Shown here piece by piece: positions 13,028 through 25,552 of a stretch of 64,000 nucleotides of DNA. The stretch spans positions 2,914,001 through 2,978,000 of the forward strand of contig NC_092040.1 of the NCBI RefSeq assembly GCF_003086295.3, written 5' to 3'. Numbering within the stretch: position 1 is the stretch's first letter; every line of letters begins with the position of its first letter. Source of the stretch: Arachis hypogaea. Its lineage: Eukaryota > Streptophyta > Magnoliopsida > Fabales > Fabaceae. Made by a program: the position numbers and the translations under genes. Under the pieces are notes generated by a model. It had not been told where the DNA came from. It was given only the letters and a program-made list of their open reading frames with translations, and did no database searches.

Positions 13028-13570
13028 CAAATAAAAATTTGTATGCGAGTTGCAACTTGAATTTGGCTATTTAATAAGAATAATAGTATATGATTATATG
13101 ATCTTTTGGATAGCTACCAAGAAAATTTGATATTTTCTGCTCTTTTATTTTAGTGTTTGTTTGGACATTGAAAATATCAAACTTTTATGAATAAGAGCTG
13201 GGCGTAGTTTAACGAGTTAGCCAGTCAAAATGGTTTAATATTACTGTAAAATAATATAACATAGACAAATTATTGAAAAACGTACTCTCTTCTTATCATT
13301 TGTTTATTAGTTCAATATGTCTGAAATATTGACTAAATTTGTCCAAAAATTTTGGCTTTATTAAAAAAGAATCTCAGTTATTATTGAGACTATCAAAAAC
13401 TAGATTATATATTCATGATCACATTCTTAATTTATAGGTAGGAATATTCAATTGAAATGGTATCAAAACACTTTTTTAATAACAAATTAACAAATATTAT
13501 GTACCAAAAAATCTTGATATTTTTTACTCTTTTATTTTAGTATTTGTTTGGACATAAAAATATCAAACTG
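13028..13570 (-). repeat. Inverted partial copy of the CP12-upstream/LTR-associated repeat
   Basis: Read on the minus strand this stretch matches 26030-26580 and 31290-31625, including the phrases AAGATCATATAATCATATAC, ATGGTATCAAAACAC-type and AATATTTCAGACAT. It carries about one and a bit of the roughly 400-bp internal repeat units and lacks the adjoining LTR, so it is a truncated, inverted copy. Confidence 0.7.
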
Positions 13571-13989
13571 AGACAGATTTTAATCACTTATTAACATATG
13601 TTAAATGACATTGAAATATGAACCTAAACCGAAAACATATATAAGTTGAGAAATTTGAAAAACACGGCTAAAGATCTAATTTTTCTCAAATTTATTTTAT
13701 TTATTTTTAATATATAATTATTATTTATTTATTTTTATCTAATTTTTCAAAATAAAAAATAATTTATAATATAGTATTAAAATTTTAATTTTTTTATAAT
13801 AAAAATTAAAATTTTTAGTACTTATTTTTTTTAAAATAAAAATAAATTTTTTTTTATTACAAGCCGAATTTCTTGACAATATAGGCATGTATTTGTATTT
13901 GCTCTGGATACATGCACACTAAAATAGTACATGACAATATATATATCTATGAAGTATGAACCAAACATATATATTTGATTGGCAATAAT

Positions 13990-14120
13990 GTTAGGAAGAA
14001 GAAAAATAAAAAAATGTCAGAATTTATCTTATTTAATATTTATTAATTATCATAATAAATAATAAATATTAAATAAAATAAATTATAATTATTTTTGATT
14101 AATTTTTTTTATTATCAAAT
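13990..14120. mobile_element. Small palindromic MITE-like element (family 3, copy 1)
   Basis: Contains AATATTTATTAATTATCATA followed by its near-complement AATAAATATTAAATAAAATA. The same arrangement occurs at 37881-37998 in a CYP707A intron, which marks it as a dispersed element. Confidence 0.5.
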
Positions 14121-14858
14121 ATTTTTATTTGATTATTATAGATAGAATTCATGTTATTTGCTAATATATTTAGCACATGTTATGAGACTTATGATAAGAG
14201 GGCATGTAAATGGAAAAGGAAAAAGAGTAAAGTAAAGTCCTGTGTTTTCATTGAGTATGAATACAATAATTATAACATAAACTAATTAAAGAGATTTAAC
14301 TCTAGTGATATAGAAGACTGTAATACTTTCTGTAAATAATATATTCAAAATTACTTTACACACGTACACATAATTATATTCTAAATTTTTATAACATTAA
14401 ATTATTTAAAAATATTGCTTCACAGCATATTTCAACAATATCTTAAATGCTTATAATAATAAAAATGTGCTTCATTTTCAGCTTAGCCCCCTCAACGCAA
14501 AATTTCTGACTTTGGTTCCGAATAAGATTAAACTTAGTTTACCCCTATTCTAGTTAACCAATGAATTAATCATGATATAAAAATCAATCTGATTGGTCAA
14601 GTTATTAATTTATTTATCTATATTAAGGGTTTGAATTACTGTTTTGTAGATACAATAACTCGTTTGTCAATAATAACTTTTAAATGAAGTTTCAATTAAT
14701 AACAAATTAATCTTTACTAGTTGGATTAAAAAAAAGCCATAAAAAAATAAACTATATAAATAAAAAAGACAATAAATAAATTAATTATTATATTTCATTT
14801 ATTTATTATATTTCTTTTAATTAATTGTGTTAAATTAAAATATTATAATAATTAAAAC

Positions 14859-14859
<1 letters not shown>

Positions 14860-14910
<51 letters not shown>
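14860..14910. repeat. (TTA)n microsatellite
   Basis: About 17 uninterrupted TTA/ATT units. Confidence 0.95.
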
Positions 14911-17900
14911 CTTTGTTGACATATTAGTTTCGGTCACTTATTAATATATGCTAAATGTCATTGAAATATAAACTTAGCCGAAAAGTATATATAAATTGAA
15001 AAACTGGAAAAATACGGATAAAGATCTAATTTTTTTTAGATTTATTTTTAATATATAATTATTATTCATGTATTTTTATCTAATCTTTTAAAGATTTTAA
15101 AAAATAATTTATAATATAATATTAAAATTTTAATTTTCTTACAATAAAAAATAAATTTAAATTTAAGTTTTTATTACTCATTTTTTAAAAATAAAAATAA
15201 AATTTTTTTATTACAAGACGAATTTCTTGACAAGATAAGCCTGTATATGTATTTGCTCAGAATACATGCACACAAAAGTATAGTATATATCTTATCTATG
15301 AAGTATGAGCCAAACATATATATTTGATTATTAATATTTTTTTAATTATAAATTTATATAAAAATGGTACAAATTAAAAAATAGTACTTTAATTTACACG
15401 AGGTATGAATCAAATTATTATATATGTTGATGTTACCTTTCATGTAAGTAAGCACATATCAGATCAGAAATAAAAGAGCGATATAAATAGAGATAGATTG
15501 ACTGTCATATTATCCTGCAACTTACCTGTTACAAAAATAAATACATAGTAATCTAAAAATAAATAATATTATTTTATAAAATTATACATAGGTATGTTCT
15601 ATGCATATAACTAGAGTATTACTAAGAGAAATGTATCACTTGAAAATATACTTGTTAAATAAGAATTTATAGATATGCTCTGTGCATGCACGTAGTTACA
15701 TAACTGGAGTATTATCAAGAGAGACCAATATATATATAATAAGTTCTTACAAATATTACTTTTAAAAAGATTCTTATTTCTTGAATAGCTAAATCAGAAC
15801 AAAGATATAAAGCTTATATAATGAATTTGATATGAACAAAATCTTAAAAAAATTAAACAATATTCATATAAAAATAGAGAAGAAAAATAAACTGATATAA
15901 ACTAAAGTAAATTTGAATAGCTGAATGTATATTGTAGAGCTGAATTACTTTATACACGGACACATCTAAATTGTTATAATATTAAATTATTTTAAAATAT
16001 TGCATCACAGCTTATTTCAATAATATCTTAAATGCTTATATTAATAAAAATGTGCTTCGTTTTCAGCTTGGCCCCTCAACGCAAAATTTCTGACTTTGGT
16101 TTTGAATAAGATTCAAGTTAGCTTACACGTATTTTAGTTAACCAGTGAATTAACAGCTAAGTACCATTAACACGAGTTTCCTTCTTTAGTTGCAGTGCCG
16201 TATTGTTTCAATAATATTTGTTTTTTTCTTTGATTTATGATAGTGTATATTAAGAAAAGTATAATACATTACAGAACTACTTCAAAATTGAATTGCAGCT
16301 AGTTACATGCATTTTAAATAGAACAAATTTTGATCCATCTTAGAATTGATGTTTTGACCTTAAATTACATATATAGTATTGTCGGAAAATATCTTTCTTA
16401 GTGACGAAAATATATTTTGGTCTTTGCTGATTACAATTTTATTTTATTTTTAATTTTTTTTTGTCACAACAACTTAAGGAATTACGTTTTATTATAGACC
16501 AATGAATAAAAATGATGGTTAAAAGTAAATTAACATATTATTCCTTTTGATTGAGCAAGGTGAGTCTAAAATTGAGAATAATTGTAGGATTAATCATACG
16601 AGCGAATCTTGTTACTTATTATCGAAAAATTAAAATACTTACAAATTTTAAATGTTTTTATTAAAAAATATTAAGTGATTATTATTTTTTTTATTTTTAT
16701 CTTATATTTAAGTTAACAATGCAATAATTAGTTTTTTATTTTTTACATTAAAAATATTGATTTTCTAGTCTTTATTTATTATATTTCTTTTAATTATTTG
16801 TGTTAAATTAAAATAATATAATAATTATAATTTTTTATTTTTATATATTATTATTATTATTATTTTGTCTCTGTTAAGAGACAAATTCTGGTCATTTACC
16901 GATGACATGTGTTAAATGTCATTGAAATATGAACCTGGACTAAAAGTATAGATAAGTTAAGAAATTAGAAAAGTACGGATAAAGATAACAGAAATAGATT
17001 TTGAGTCACTTATTGACATGTGCTAAATGCCATTAAAATATGAATCTAGACTGAAAACATATATAAACTGACAAATTAAAGAAACACAGATAAGAATTTA
17101 ATTTTTCTCAAATTTATTTATTTATTTATAATATATAATTATTATTTATTTTTTATTTAATTTTTTAAAATTTAAAATAAGTAATTTATAATATAGTATT
17201 GAAATTTTAATTTTCTTATAATAAAAACTAAATTTAAATTTTTATTACTCATTTTTTTAAAATAAAAATAAATTTTTTTTATTACAAGCCGAATTTCTTG
17301 ACAATATAGGCATGTATATGTATTTGCTCTAAATACATACTCACTAAAGTAGTATATGATATTGATATCTTGTCTATGAAGTAAGAACCAAACATATATT
17401 ATATATATTTGATTATTAATAATTTATTTTTTTAAGAATTATAAATTTATATAAAAATGGTACAAAAAATAGTACTTTAATTTATACTATGTATGAATTA
17501 AATTATTATATATATTGATATTATCTTTTATGTAAGTAAGCACATACAGATTAGAAATAACAAAATGACACAAATAAAAAGAGATTAAATAAATTTTTAT
17601 CATATATTATCCTATAATTTACCTACAAAAATAAATACATAGTAATCTAGAAGTAAATAATACTATTTTATAAAATTATACATAATAACATAGAAGTATA
17701 TCTGTTGAATAGGAATTCATAAGTATGTTCTATATATGCATACATCTACTTACATAATTAAAGTATTACCAAGAGAAATACCACTTGAAAATATATATAC
17801 CTGTTGAATAAAGATTTATAGGAATGGTTTGTTTAGAAACCTTTTGTGTTAAGTATAGATATGTCTTAAAATTTTAAAATGTGTCAGAATTTTATTGTTA

Positions 17901-18246
17901 ATTTTATTTGAGACCAATATATATAATAAGTTCTCAAAAATATTACTTTTAAAAAAGATTCTTATTTTTTGAGTAGCTAAATCAGGAAAAAAAATAAGGC
18001 TTATAAGTTATAATTTATTTGATATGAACAAAATCTTAAAAAGAATATTCATATAAAAATAGAGAAGAAAAATAAACTGATATAAACTAAAGTAAATTTG
18101 AATAGCTGAATGTACATTGTATAGCTGAATTACTTTATACACGAACACAATTATATTCTAAATTGTTATGACATTAAATTATTTAAAAATATTGCTTCAA
18201 TTCACAGCTTATTTCAATAATATCTTAAATATTTATAATAATAAAA

Positions 18247-18735
18247 GGAGATCACTTCGATAAGAATATTAAAAATGTCTTTTTTTTAAGGCGTTTACAT
18301 GTATCATAATATTATTTGATATTTTTATTAAATCAGTTAATAATTTATTTTTTAATAAATCAAAACAAAATTAATTTATTGTAGCAACAATAATAAATTC
18401 AATTGTCTGCATTATAATTATTAGACCCAATTTGATCTGATCGATTTATACAATTTAAATCGAATCATGTTTAAATTTTTTATAAAAAGACAAATAAATC
18501 TCTTATTTTTATTTAAAAACAAAAAAAATTATAATACAATAGGTTATGTAAATTAATCGGTTCGACCGGATCTGATAATAATTGAATTTATTGTTATTAT
18601 TATAAAAAATATCAATTTTATTTTAGTTTATTAAAAAATTTAAAAATAACTAATTCATTAATACATTCAATAATATTTCACACATAAATGCTTTTACAAA
18701 AAGATGTTTGACGTGTTTTTATAAAAGTATCTTCC
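18247..18735. mobile_element. Foldback MITE, MULE-like, with perfect 9-bp target duplication
   Basis: Bounded by ataataaaa at 18238-18246 and 18736-18744. Left end GGAGATCACTTCGATAAGAA; right end on the complement GGAAGATACTTTTATAAAAA. Long arms pair, for example CAATAATAAATTCAATTGTC near 18389 against the complement of the stretch near 18570-18590. The 489-bp insert splits a repeat phrase that is continuous at 14451-14475 and 16027-16051, so the empty site is known. No coding capacity. Confidence 0.8.
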
Positions 18736-18912
18736 ATAATAAAAATGTGTTTCATTTTCAGCTTGGCCCCTCAACGCAAAATTTCTGACTTTGGTTCTGA
18801 ACAAGATTCAAATTAGCTTACACGTAATTTAGTTAACCAATGAATTAATCATGATATAGCTAGATGCCATTAACATGAGTTTCCTTCTTTAGTTTGCAGT
18901 GCCGTCTTGTTT

Positions 18913-19573
18913 GATTTATACAGAAACTTCTTTCTGATCCTAAACTTTCAAACTTTATTTATTAATTAACAGCTCAGAAGTTCAACTTTTCACCAAGGCC
19001 CCCACAACCCATCAATTTTTTCCTCAACTTCAAACAATAAAAGCGGTGACCGAGAAGGAAGGTTGAGAACAACTTATGAGTATTTTTTTTTTAATTTCGA
19101 CATGGTTCGAATTTTTTGTGTATAAGTTTGTTGGATTTATTTATTACTAAGTATGAATAGTATAAAAAATTAGTCCTATATTAAAAAATTAAAAATAAAT
19201 AATTTATAAAATAAGAAATTTATTAATTTAGTTATTTAAGATTTAGTTCTCTCGTTCAATTTCTTTTCAAAATTTTTTTGATAGTCGAAAACTTTTTATA
19301 ATGGTCCAATAACAATATTTTATTATGATATATGTTTATTTTGTTCTTTTCATTTTGTATTTTCTATTTTATTTATAAAAAAACACTTTTTTGTTTTTTC
19401 CTTTAGTGTTACCCCATTATACGACTATGTGATATATTTGTGGAAAGTTTTTTATTATCAAAGAGACTATCACTAAGAAGACTCAAGAAAAGGAACTAAG
19501 TAAAAAATACTATATAAAAAAATATAAAGAATCTCTAATTTTGTAAACTCTTGGCTTCGACTTTTCTTATTAT

Positions 19574-19633
<60 letters not shown>

Positions 19634-20357
19634 GAAAGGAAACGAAAGAAGCATATACAAAAAATTAAGATTTATAAATTTATAATTACATAAATTTATT
19701 AAAGATGATTACATAAATTTATAAATTTCAAGAATTAAACAAATTATTCATTAATTTATTGTTTAACTAAGATTTATATAACAATTATTTCATCCAAAAA
19801 ACATAAACAACAATATTGGAAGTAATACAAAATTTTATTAATACATTGAAAAAAATATAAACATAAATCTACAAGTGATTCTCTACGCAAAAATATTAAG
19901 TTGATGAAAATTGCTAATTATTACTGTCTAAATTAGTTGTCAATTTGGTATATGTATTGTCATAATTTAAACCATCAACTTTATTTTTTACAACGTTGTT
20001 GTTTATGTCCTTTTGCTAAAGACATGTTATCTTCTTATGTCTTTTTATCTGGCAAACACTACAACATTGTCGCTTCTTCTTAGATAGTTGTCTTGAGTCT
20101 ATATTAATTTGATGCACATATAGATTGCTACTTTTAGCCATACTTAACTAGGGTTGCTTATTACCTTCATTTGCAGCCTTGTTAGATTAGTACATCTTCA
20201 TAATAATGTTACGTATTTCTTCAAATTTTTCAGGGACTTTAGTTGCAACAGCAGTCAATTGTTTAAAAAATTCCATCAAGACACTTTGACGACTAATAAC
20301 ACTAACATTCTTGGTAAACCCACTTGCATTATTGAATGCTGATTTCACCTTCTTTGT
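18913..20357. other. Gene-free DNA with a long TA tract
   Basis: AT-rich with no ORF of interest. A (TA)n microsatellite lies at 19578-19629. The right part probably belongs to the 3' end of the FAR1-like transposon whose coding remains begin at 20358. Confidence 0.6.
19578..19629. repeat. (TA)n microsatellite
   Basis: About 52 bp of alternating TA. Confidence 0.95.
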
Positions 20358-22020
20358 CTATCTATCCAACACTAATGACCAAGGAATCTTACAAATATCT
20401 CTGTCAATCAGAACTTTCACAATATGTTTGCAAGGAATTTTAAATGACTCCATTCTTAAACAAGAACACGTGAAGATCATTCTTTCTTGACGAAATTCAA
20501 CCATCCACAAAAAATTGGGCCTCCTATGCTTACGCACAATGTACTTTGAGCAATTATCGTTATTCTCTATGTTTAGCACCTGCATTGATCTAGCTCTAGA
20601 AAAAAATGACTAAAATAATAGAAATATCTCATAAGTGTATACCTCGACAACAAATCTTTCTAGCATCTTTATATAAGTCTGCATCACAGACACCCCACAT
20701 GTAGATACATGATCAACATTAATTTCTTTAAAGCGCAAGTGTGCAACACACTTTTGAAAATGCTCTACAAAACTTGTCAAATCTTACCGCAACCCTACAT
20801 ACTTTGACACAACTGAGTGTAAACCTTCACATCTTGAGATAGTTCTAAAATCAGCAAAAAACTTACCTTTTATATATGCAGTAGTCCATATATGCTTCTC
20901 TTCATACATGCTTTTCACCCAAGACTTATCCTCAACGCCAAATTTTTCAATTAGTTGAACCCACTTATGCTTAAACACGAAAATCTCGTAGTCTTCCAAC
21001 ATGATTTTTCTAAATTTAGATGTAAATCATGGATTTTCAATATTACTAGACACATTTCGAATAAGGTGTTTAGAGCATAATCTATGTCTGGCATCAAAAA
21101 ATACATCTCTTACTACATTCCTAATCGCCATGGTCCCATAAGGTATTATTGAGATCAGGGTCTTACCCTTCATTGCAAACATGAGTTGACGCAAAAGTCA
21201 AATATATATATTAATAGTTTCGTCCATAATTAATGTGACAGCAAAAATAATTATTTGGTTGTGGTGGTTAATCCCGCTGAATATGACTAATTGACAACTA
21301 TATTTGTTCTTTTTGTATGTGACATCAAAATCAATAACATTCTCGAAGAGTTGGTAGTTTAGTTGACTAATCCCATCATACCAGAACAAGTTACGTAACA
21401 AACCTCTTGAATCATGACATGCCTTGAAATATAATTGTGGATCCTTTAAACGCATATCCTCCAACTTCTTCAACACCTGCATCACTAGGAACTTGACGCC
21501 TTTGTCGAGCAATTTCATTCTACACATCTCTAGGACCATAACCAACAAATTCATACCTGCCTACTTAACTAACCAGAAGATCAAATATTTGTGAAGTGCT
21601 AATCCCAGACTTCAACATGTTCATCATTTGCATAATATCTATCTCTGACATTTTTCTATGGATAGACAACATAGCACTGAATTGTGTATCCAATAGATCA
21701 TGGTTGTGTTCGTCAGAGAAATAAAAAATATGCTACCTTTGAGTTTCAAGTATAAATTTAACTTCCATTCAGACTTCACACTCAGTTCTTGTTTTTAATC
21801 CAAACTCCTTCTTCCTATTTTTCATCATATAATACTTTTTTTTCCTAAACCTTTGCTGATGATATAAAAACTTTTATTTGTAAATATCGCCAAGCGTATG
21901 AAGGTCATGGGATAAATCATCATAACTTATATGTACCATCTTTGCCAAGTCACGCTACTTAGCCACCGACATCCAAGTTACCCAGCGAGCAGTATAAGTT
22001 GATTCACAATTAAGTCCACA
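20358..22020 (-). pseudogene. Decayed FAR1/FHY3-family (MULE) transposase
   Basis: Read on the minus strand, conserved FAR1-family blocks appear in the right order but in pieces broken by stops and frameshifts. At about 21550-21900 there is the end of a FAR1-type DNA-binding region (FSDEHNHDLLD). At 21198-21554 lies the transposase core (LFWYDGISQLNYQLFENV, then FDVTYKKNKYSCQLVIFSG, holding the first catalytic Asp). At about 21003-21197 follows KGKTLISIIPYGTMAIRN and later RHRLCSKHLIRN. At 20784-21002 the core continues. At 20358-20585 is a SWIM zinc finger (CSCLRMESFKIPCKH). In active relatives the second block normally reads TDGD.AM, so the second catalytic Asp is lost here. I read this as a dead transposon gene rather than a domesticated FRS gene, because no frame is open across the domains. 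Confidence 0.85.
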
Positions 22021-22726
22021 AGTCTCTGTAAAGTTTGAGAATTGAATTTAAATTTAAATTGAGTATCATTCTTTTGCACAGTGCAAGAAATACTCCTCAT
22101 GGACAAAGAGCATACATCTTAGTTAATTATTATAGTTTCATCATCATGATCCAAATCATAGAATTAGCATAATCATCTTCACACTTAGGCTCATGGCATC
22201 ATCTTAATCATCATAAATCATAATAAGTGTAAAGTCCCATAATGGAGACAAAAAACTTTTATCTCATGAAACACTTGGCCTTGACATTCATAAACTTTTT
22301 CAATAAAACTTCCATAAGATGAGGCTTTGTGTCTAACCTAGGAAAAACTTTTTTTTAGGACACTTTACCATACTACTATGTTTATAAATCATGTTTCCAT
22401 CTTGGCTTTAAAGTACTTTTCATATTAATCAAGTCACTATAAATAATTTTTGATATAGATGAAGTCTTTTTTCTTAAATCCTTAACCATTGACCTTTGAA
22501 CAAGAAGTACATAACATGATTTGTGGATTATAAAAATCCTCTATAATGCACTCTCATGCTTATTTTGGTAGCACTTATATGACATCACTAAGGTTTCATG
22601 GGTATTATATTAATTTGACACTTAGAGAATGATCCTAAAACATTAGAATACCAATTCTACTTGAAATCAGTGTTTTCTGCAGCAAATCATATCTCTAACT
22701 TAGAGACCCGATTCTTCAGATGCTTT
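22021..22726. other. 5' flank of the FAR1-like element
   Basis: No coding block is recognised. The part at about 22596-22726 is repeated, with about 85-90 percent identity by eye, at 28652-28812 (shared phrases CAATTCTACTTGAAATCAGT and GACACTTAGA), so it belongs to a dispersed element, probably the same transposon. Confidence 0.55.
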
Positions 22727-23844
22727 ATTTATTATTATTTTTTTGAAGAGTAAACAAGCTCAACACACTAAGTGGATCATACAAGAGACAAAACATAAAC
22801 TTAAGCAACACCTATGTCATCTCCGACAAAGCCATCAACAATATAGATTGCTTTTGTACCATTCCTTTTAACAGCAAAACGACCTAGCAACACAATCCAC
22901 TATATCTGTTGACTTGTTCTAAAAAATGAACTCGTTCCTACATAGCCAGATATTCCATATAATTGAGAAGAACCCCATTAACCATATTTTCTGCGCATAT
23001 TTCCTCAAAGACATTGTCCTCCAGCTTTTAAAGTGCTCTTTTATGGACGGATGCCCCATGCACGACCCATGTAAGTAATCCACGCGCACCACACCTGCCA
23101 TGCATACTCACACGTAACAAACAAATGTTGTACAGTCTCCATTTTTTTTACACATAACACAGATATTATCACTTTGTTCAATGATACCCAATCTACTCAA
23201 TCGATCCTTTGTATTAACTAGACCTACAAGCACAAACCAAGTAAACAACTCTACTCGGGAGCAATAGACCTTTCTAGATTCCATTTGTTAACTTGTAGCT
23301 GAGAATATCTTCCGTCCAATACCTGCACAAATGATTTAATAGTATGAACGTCTTCCTTATCAAATTTTCACACTACTCTATCTTGTGCGCCTTCTATCAA
23401 TCTCACAGCTTGCAAGGTATCTAGAAGTTGGTTCAAACTGTCAGTCTCCCATTGGTGAAGTTACCTCCTCCACTGAAAATTTCATACCCACTCTATCTCA
23501 TCCCAAAACCTACCGTCCCCAATTACGGATCCTTTGTTATTTGAAATCAAGTAGAGCCTTGAAAAGGAGTCTTTCAGCTTTTCCGGCTGTAGCCATGTAT
23601 CTTTCTAAAATCTGGTTGATCTGCCATTACCTACTTCCATAGCCAGACCGTCAATCATCTTTTGTCTAACATGTTGCTCTTTAATTTATAAGTGACAAAT
23701 ATCTCTCTCCGGACCTCCTTTTGTTGGTATAGTTTGAGTAGACAATAACTGTCCAGGATTTAGATTATTGCAGGAGCACACAACCTTCTTTCACAAAGGA
23801 TAATCCTCCTTAGAAAATCTCCACCACCACTTAAACAATAAAGT
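22727..23844 (-). mobile_element. 5'-truncated L1-type LINE with target duplication gatgcttt
   Basis: The insert lies between gatgcttt at 22719-22726 and gatgcttt at 23845-23852. On the minus strand it ends in a short A-rich/TAA-rich tail (CAAAAAAATAATAATAAAT), as plant LINEs do. Minus-strand coding remains match the C-terminal zinc-binding region of plant LINE reverse transcriptases: LFTWFVLVGLVNTKDRLSRL, then CVMCKK, then at 22919-23101 the block WNIWLCRNEFIF. Frames are broken and the RT core is absent, so this is a dead 1.1-kb tail fragment. The related sequence at 28652-28860 lacks the insert. Confidence 0.85.
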
Positions 23845-23852
23845 GATGCTTT

Positions 23853-24397
23853 GTTCCCAGAGATACTATTGATTCAAGACTCTCCAATGCTATTAAAATA
23901 TTATTAGAATAAAAATGCTACTTGTACAACAAAATTCAGTCTTTGGTCAACCTTTAATATTATTTAATTATTTTTTAATTAAAACATATTCCTATTTGTT
24001 AAGATACACATTTATATTTAAGATTAATTTAAATTTTAAAAACTAAAATTTCTCTAACTTTCTACCCACTTCATAGTTAGTTATTATTTCATTCTTCTAT
24101 GTTTCTTCTCTCTCTGTAATACGATTTTCTTCTTTCTTCTATTCTGTTGTAATATTCCAATTCAAATATGCAAAAAAAAGATTCAAGGTCGGTGCATTTA
24201 GAACAAAATTAATCCCTTACTTATTGCACCTTTGATAAAATGCAGGATCTATTTTACGATTTTTTAGTGACAAATGGTTGAATATAATTATATACAAAAA
24301 CTATTTTTAATACTATAACAAACTCTAACAAATTGAATGACATAACTTAGAATTTTCAAAAGATTCAGAATGGTCGTAATTTCTTTTTCAATTGTAA
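23853..24397. other. Gene-free DNA right of the LINE
   Basis: At 23853-23908 it continues the dispersed element (AGATACTATTGATTCAAGAC), shared with 28817-28861. After that it is AT-rich without a gene. Confidence 0.55.
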
Positions 24398-24660
24398 TAC
24401 ATCTAAAATTATTAAAGTTATACAAAAAAATATTTTTGAAACACATCCAAAATTATAAATCTAAAATTTAACTTTAGACATTAAAAAATAATTATAACAC
24501 ATCTAAAATTATGAAGTTATACAAAAAATATTTTTGAAACACATCCAAAATCATAAATCTAAAATTTAAATTTAATCATTAAAAAATAATTATAACACAT
24601 CTAAAATTATGAAGTTATACAGAAAATATTTTTGAAACACTTCCAAAATACAGAAATTGT
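24398..24660. repeat. Tandem repeat of about 99 bp, 2.6 copies
   Basis: The phrase ACATCTAAAATTAT ... ATATTTTTGAAACACATCCA recurs at about 24398, 24499 and 24597, with a few substitutions per unit. Confidence 0.8.
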
Positions 24661-24799
24661 ACATGCAAAAATAATTTAACATTGCAATATATATAAAATT
24701 CTTATCAGGCCATTTTATTTGATTTTTTATTTCAAAAAAATAAAAATATATACAGAATAATAAAAAAATAATAGTGTCAAAGACACATCCAAACCTTAG

Positions 24800-25000
24800 G
24801 TAAGTTTTCAGCGTGGACGAACGGCGACGTTGATGCGGATGAATGGCGACAAAGAGGAGGAAGGTGGCAACGAAGATGAACGCGGAAGAGGAAGGTGGCG
24901 CGGATGAACGGCAGCGGAGGATGACTTCTTTGGGTTTTCGATGTGCGCCTCTGAGTTTTCGATGTGCGCCTTTGGGTTTTGAACGTGGGACAAACATGAC
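24800..25000. other. Short GC-rich island with internal repeats, unknown
   Basis: About 200 bp of markedly higher GC within AT-rich DNA. It contains a 2-3 copy repeat of TTTTCGATGTGCGCCT and repeated GATGAA(C/T)GGC phrases. Minus-strand ORFs begin here (MFVPRSKPKG..., with a repeated GAHRK) but run straight into hydrophobic low-complexity sequence and resemble nothing I know. Such islands often sit inside non-autonomous transposons, but I cannot delimit one. Confidence 0.35.
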
Positions 25001-25159
25001 TTGAGTGTTTTGTACGAACTTAGTTAATAATTAAATGGTTTAAGGTTTATTTTAGAATTTTAAAATTAAAATTTTAAATTTTAAATAATTTAATTTTTAG
25101 ATATGTATTTAAATTATAATATATTAATAATTAATAATTAAATGCATTAAATCTTAAAC

Positions 25160-25213
25160 AGAAATTTAAAATTTAAAATTTAAAATTTAAAATTTAAAAT
25201 TTAAATTTAAATT
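25160..25213. repeat. (AAATTTA)n simple repeat
   Basis: About seven successive copies of an AAATTT/TAAAATT motif. Confidence 0.85.
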
Positions 25214-25361
25214 TTATTTAATTTATATTTTGAATGTGTATTTAATTTTAAAAAGACACTAAATTTATTTATAATTTTTAGATATGTTTGTTTTAATTTT
25301 TTTAAATTATTGTAATAAAAGGCTGAATATTATACCATTTTTAAAGGATACCTAGTTGAAT

Positions 25362-25552
25362 TGTTATTAGAGTTCTTAGTAGTTGAAAGTTAAATTAGTA
25401 ATGACTAGTAGTTAGTAGATACATATTTATGAGATTAGTTGGTAATATCTTATAAATAGAGTGACTCTTGTATCATATATCAACAACTTTAATATAACAA
25501 CTTTATATATAATATTATTTTCTTATTCTACTCTTTTTCCAGAAATTTAACA
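25362..25552 (+). mobile_element. Short LTR (copy A) of a retroelement
   Basis: About 190 bp beginning TGTTATTAGAG and ending AACA. It contains a TATA-like TATAAATAGAGTG near 25452 and is followed at once by TGGTATCAGA, the start of a primer-binding site for initiator tRNA-Met. A second copy in the same orientation is at 29742-29921. The short length suggests a small or non-autonomous (TRIM-like) or Copia-related element; no polyprotein is present. Confidence 0.65.

Larger units (their letters stand above)
13575..18912. repeat. Three tandem copies of a composite repeat of about 2 kb
   Basis: The same blocks recur in the same order. C (ATTGACATGTGTTAAATG...) begins near 13575, 14925 and 16890. 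D (ACAAGCCGAATTTCTTGACA) begins near 13856, 15209 and 17282. A (TTCAGCTTGGCCCCTCAACG) lies near 14480, 16060 and 18757. B (ATAAATTTATATAAAAATGG) is present in copies 2 and 3. Copy 2 is the most complete and spans about 1.97 kb to the start of copy 3. Copy 1 lacks B and carries a different insert at 13990-14120. Copy 3 is interrupted by the MITE at 18247-18735. There are no long ORFs, and I cannot assign the unit to a named family. Confidence 0.65.

Noticed and set aside
23385..23642. Plus-strand 85-codon ORF
   Set aside because: Antisense to LINE coding remains on the minus strand.
24590..24997. Minus-strand ORF of 135 codons as a gene
   Set aside because: It begins in a repetitive GC patch and runs into low-complexity AT-rich sequence including the 99-bp tandem repeat; no domain is seen.
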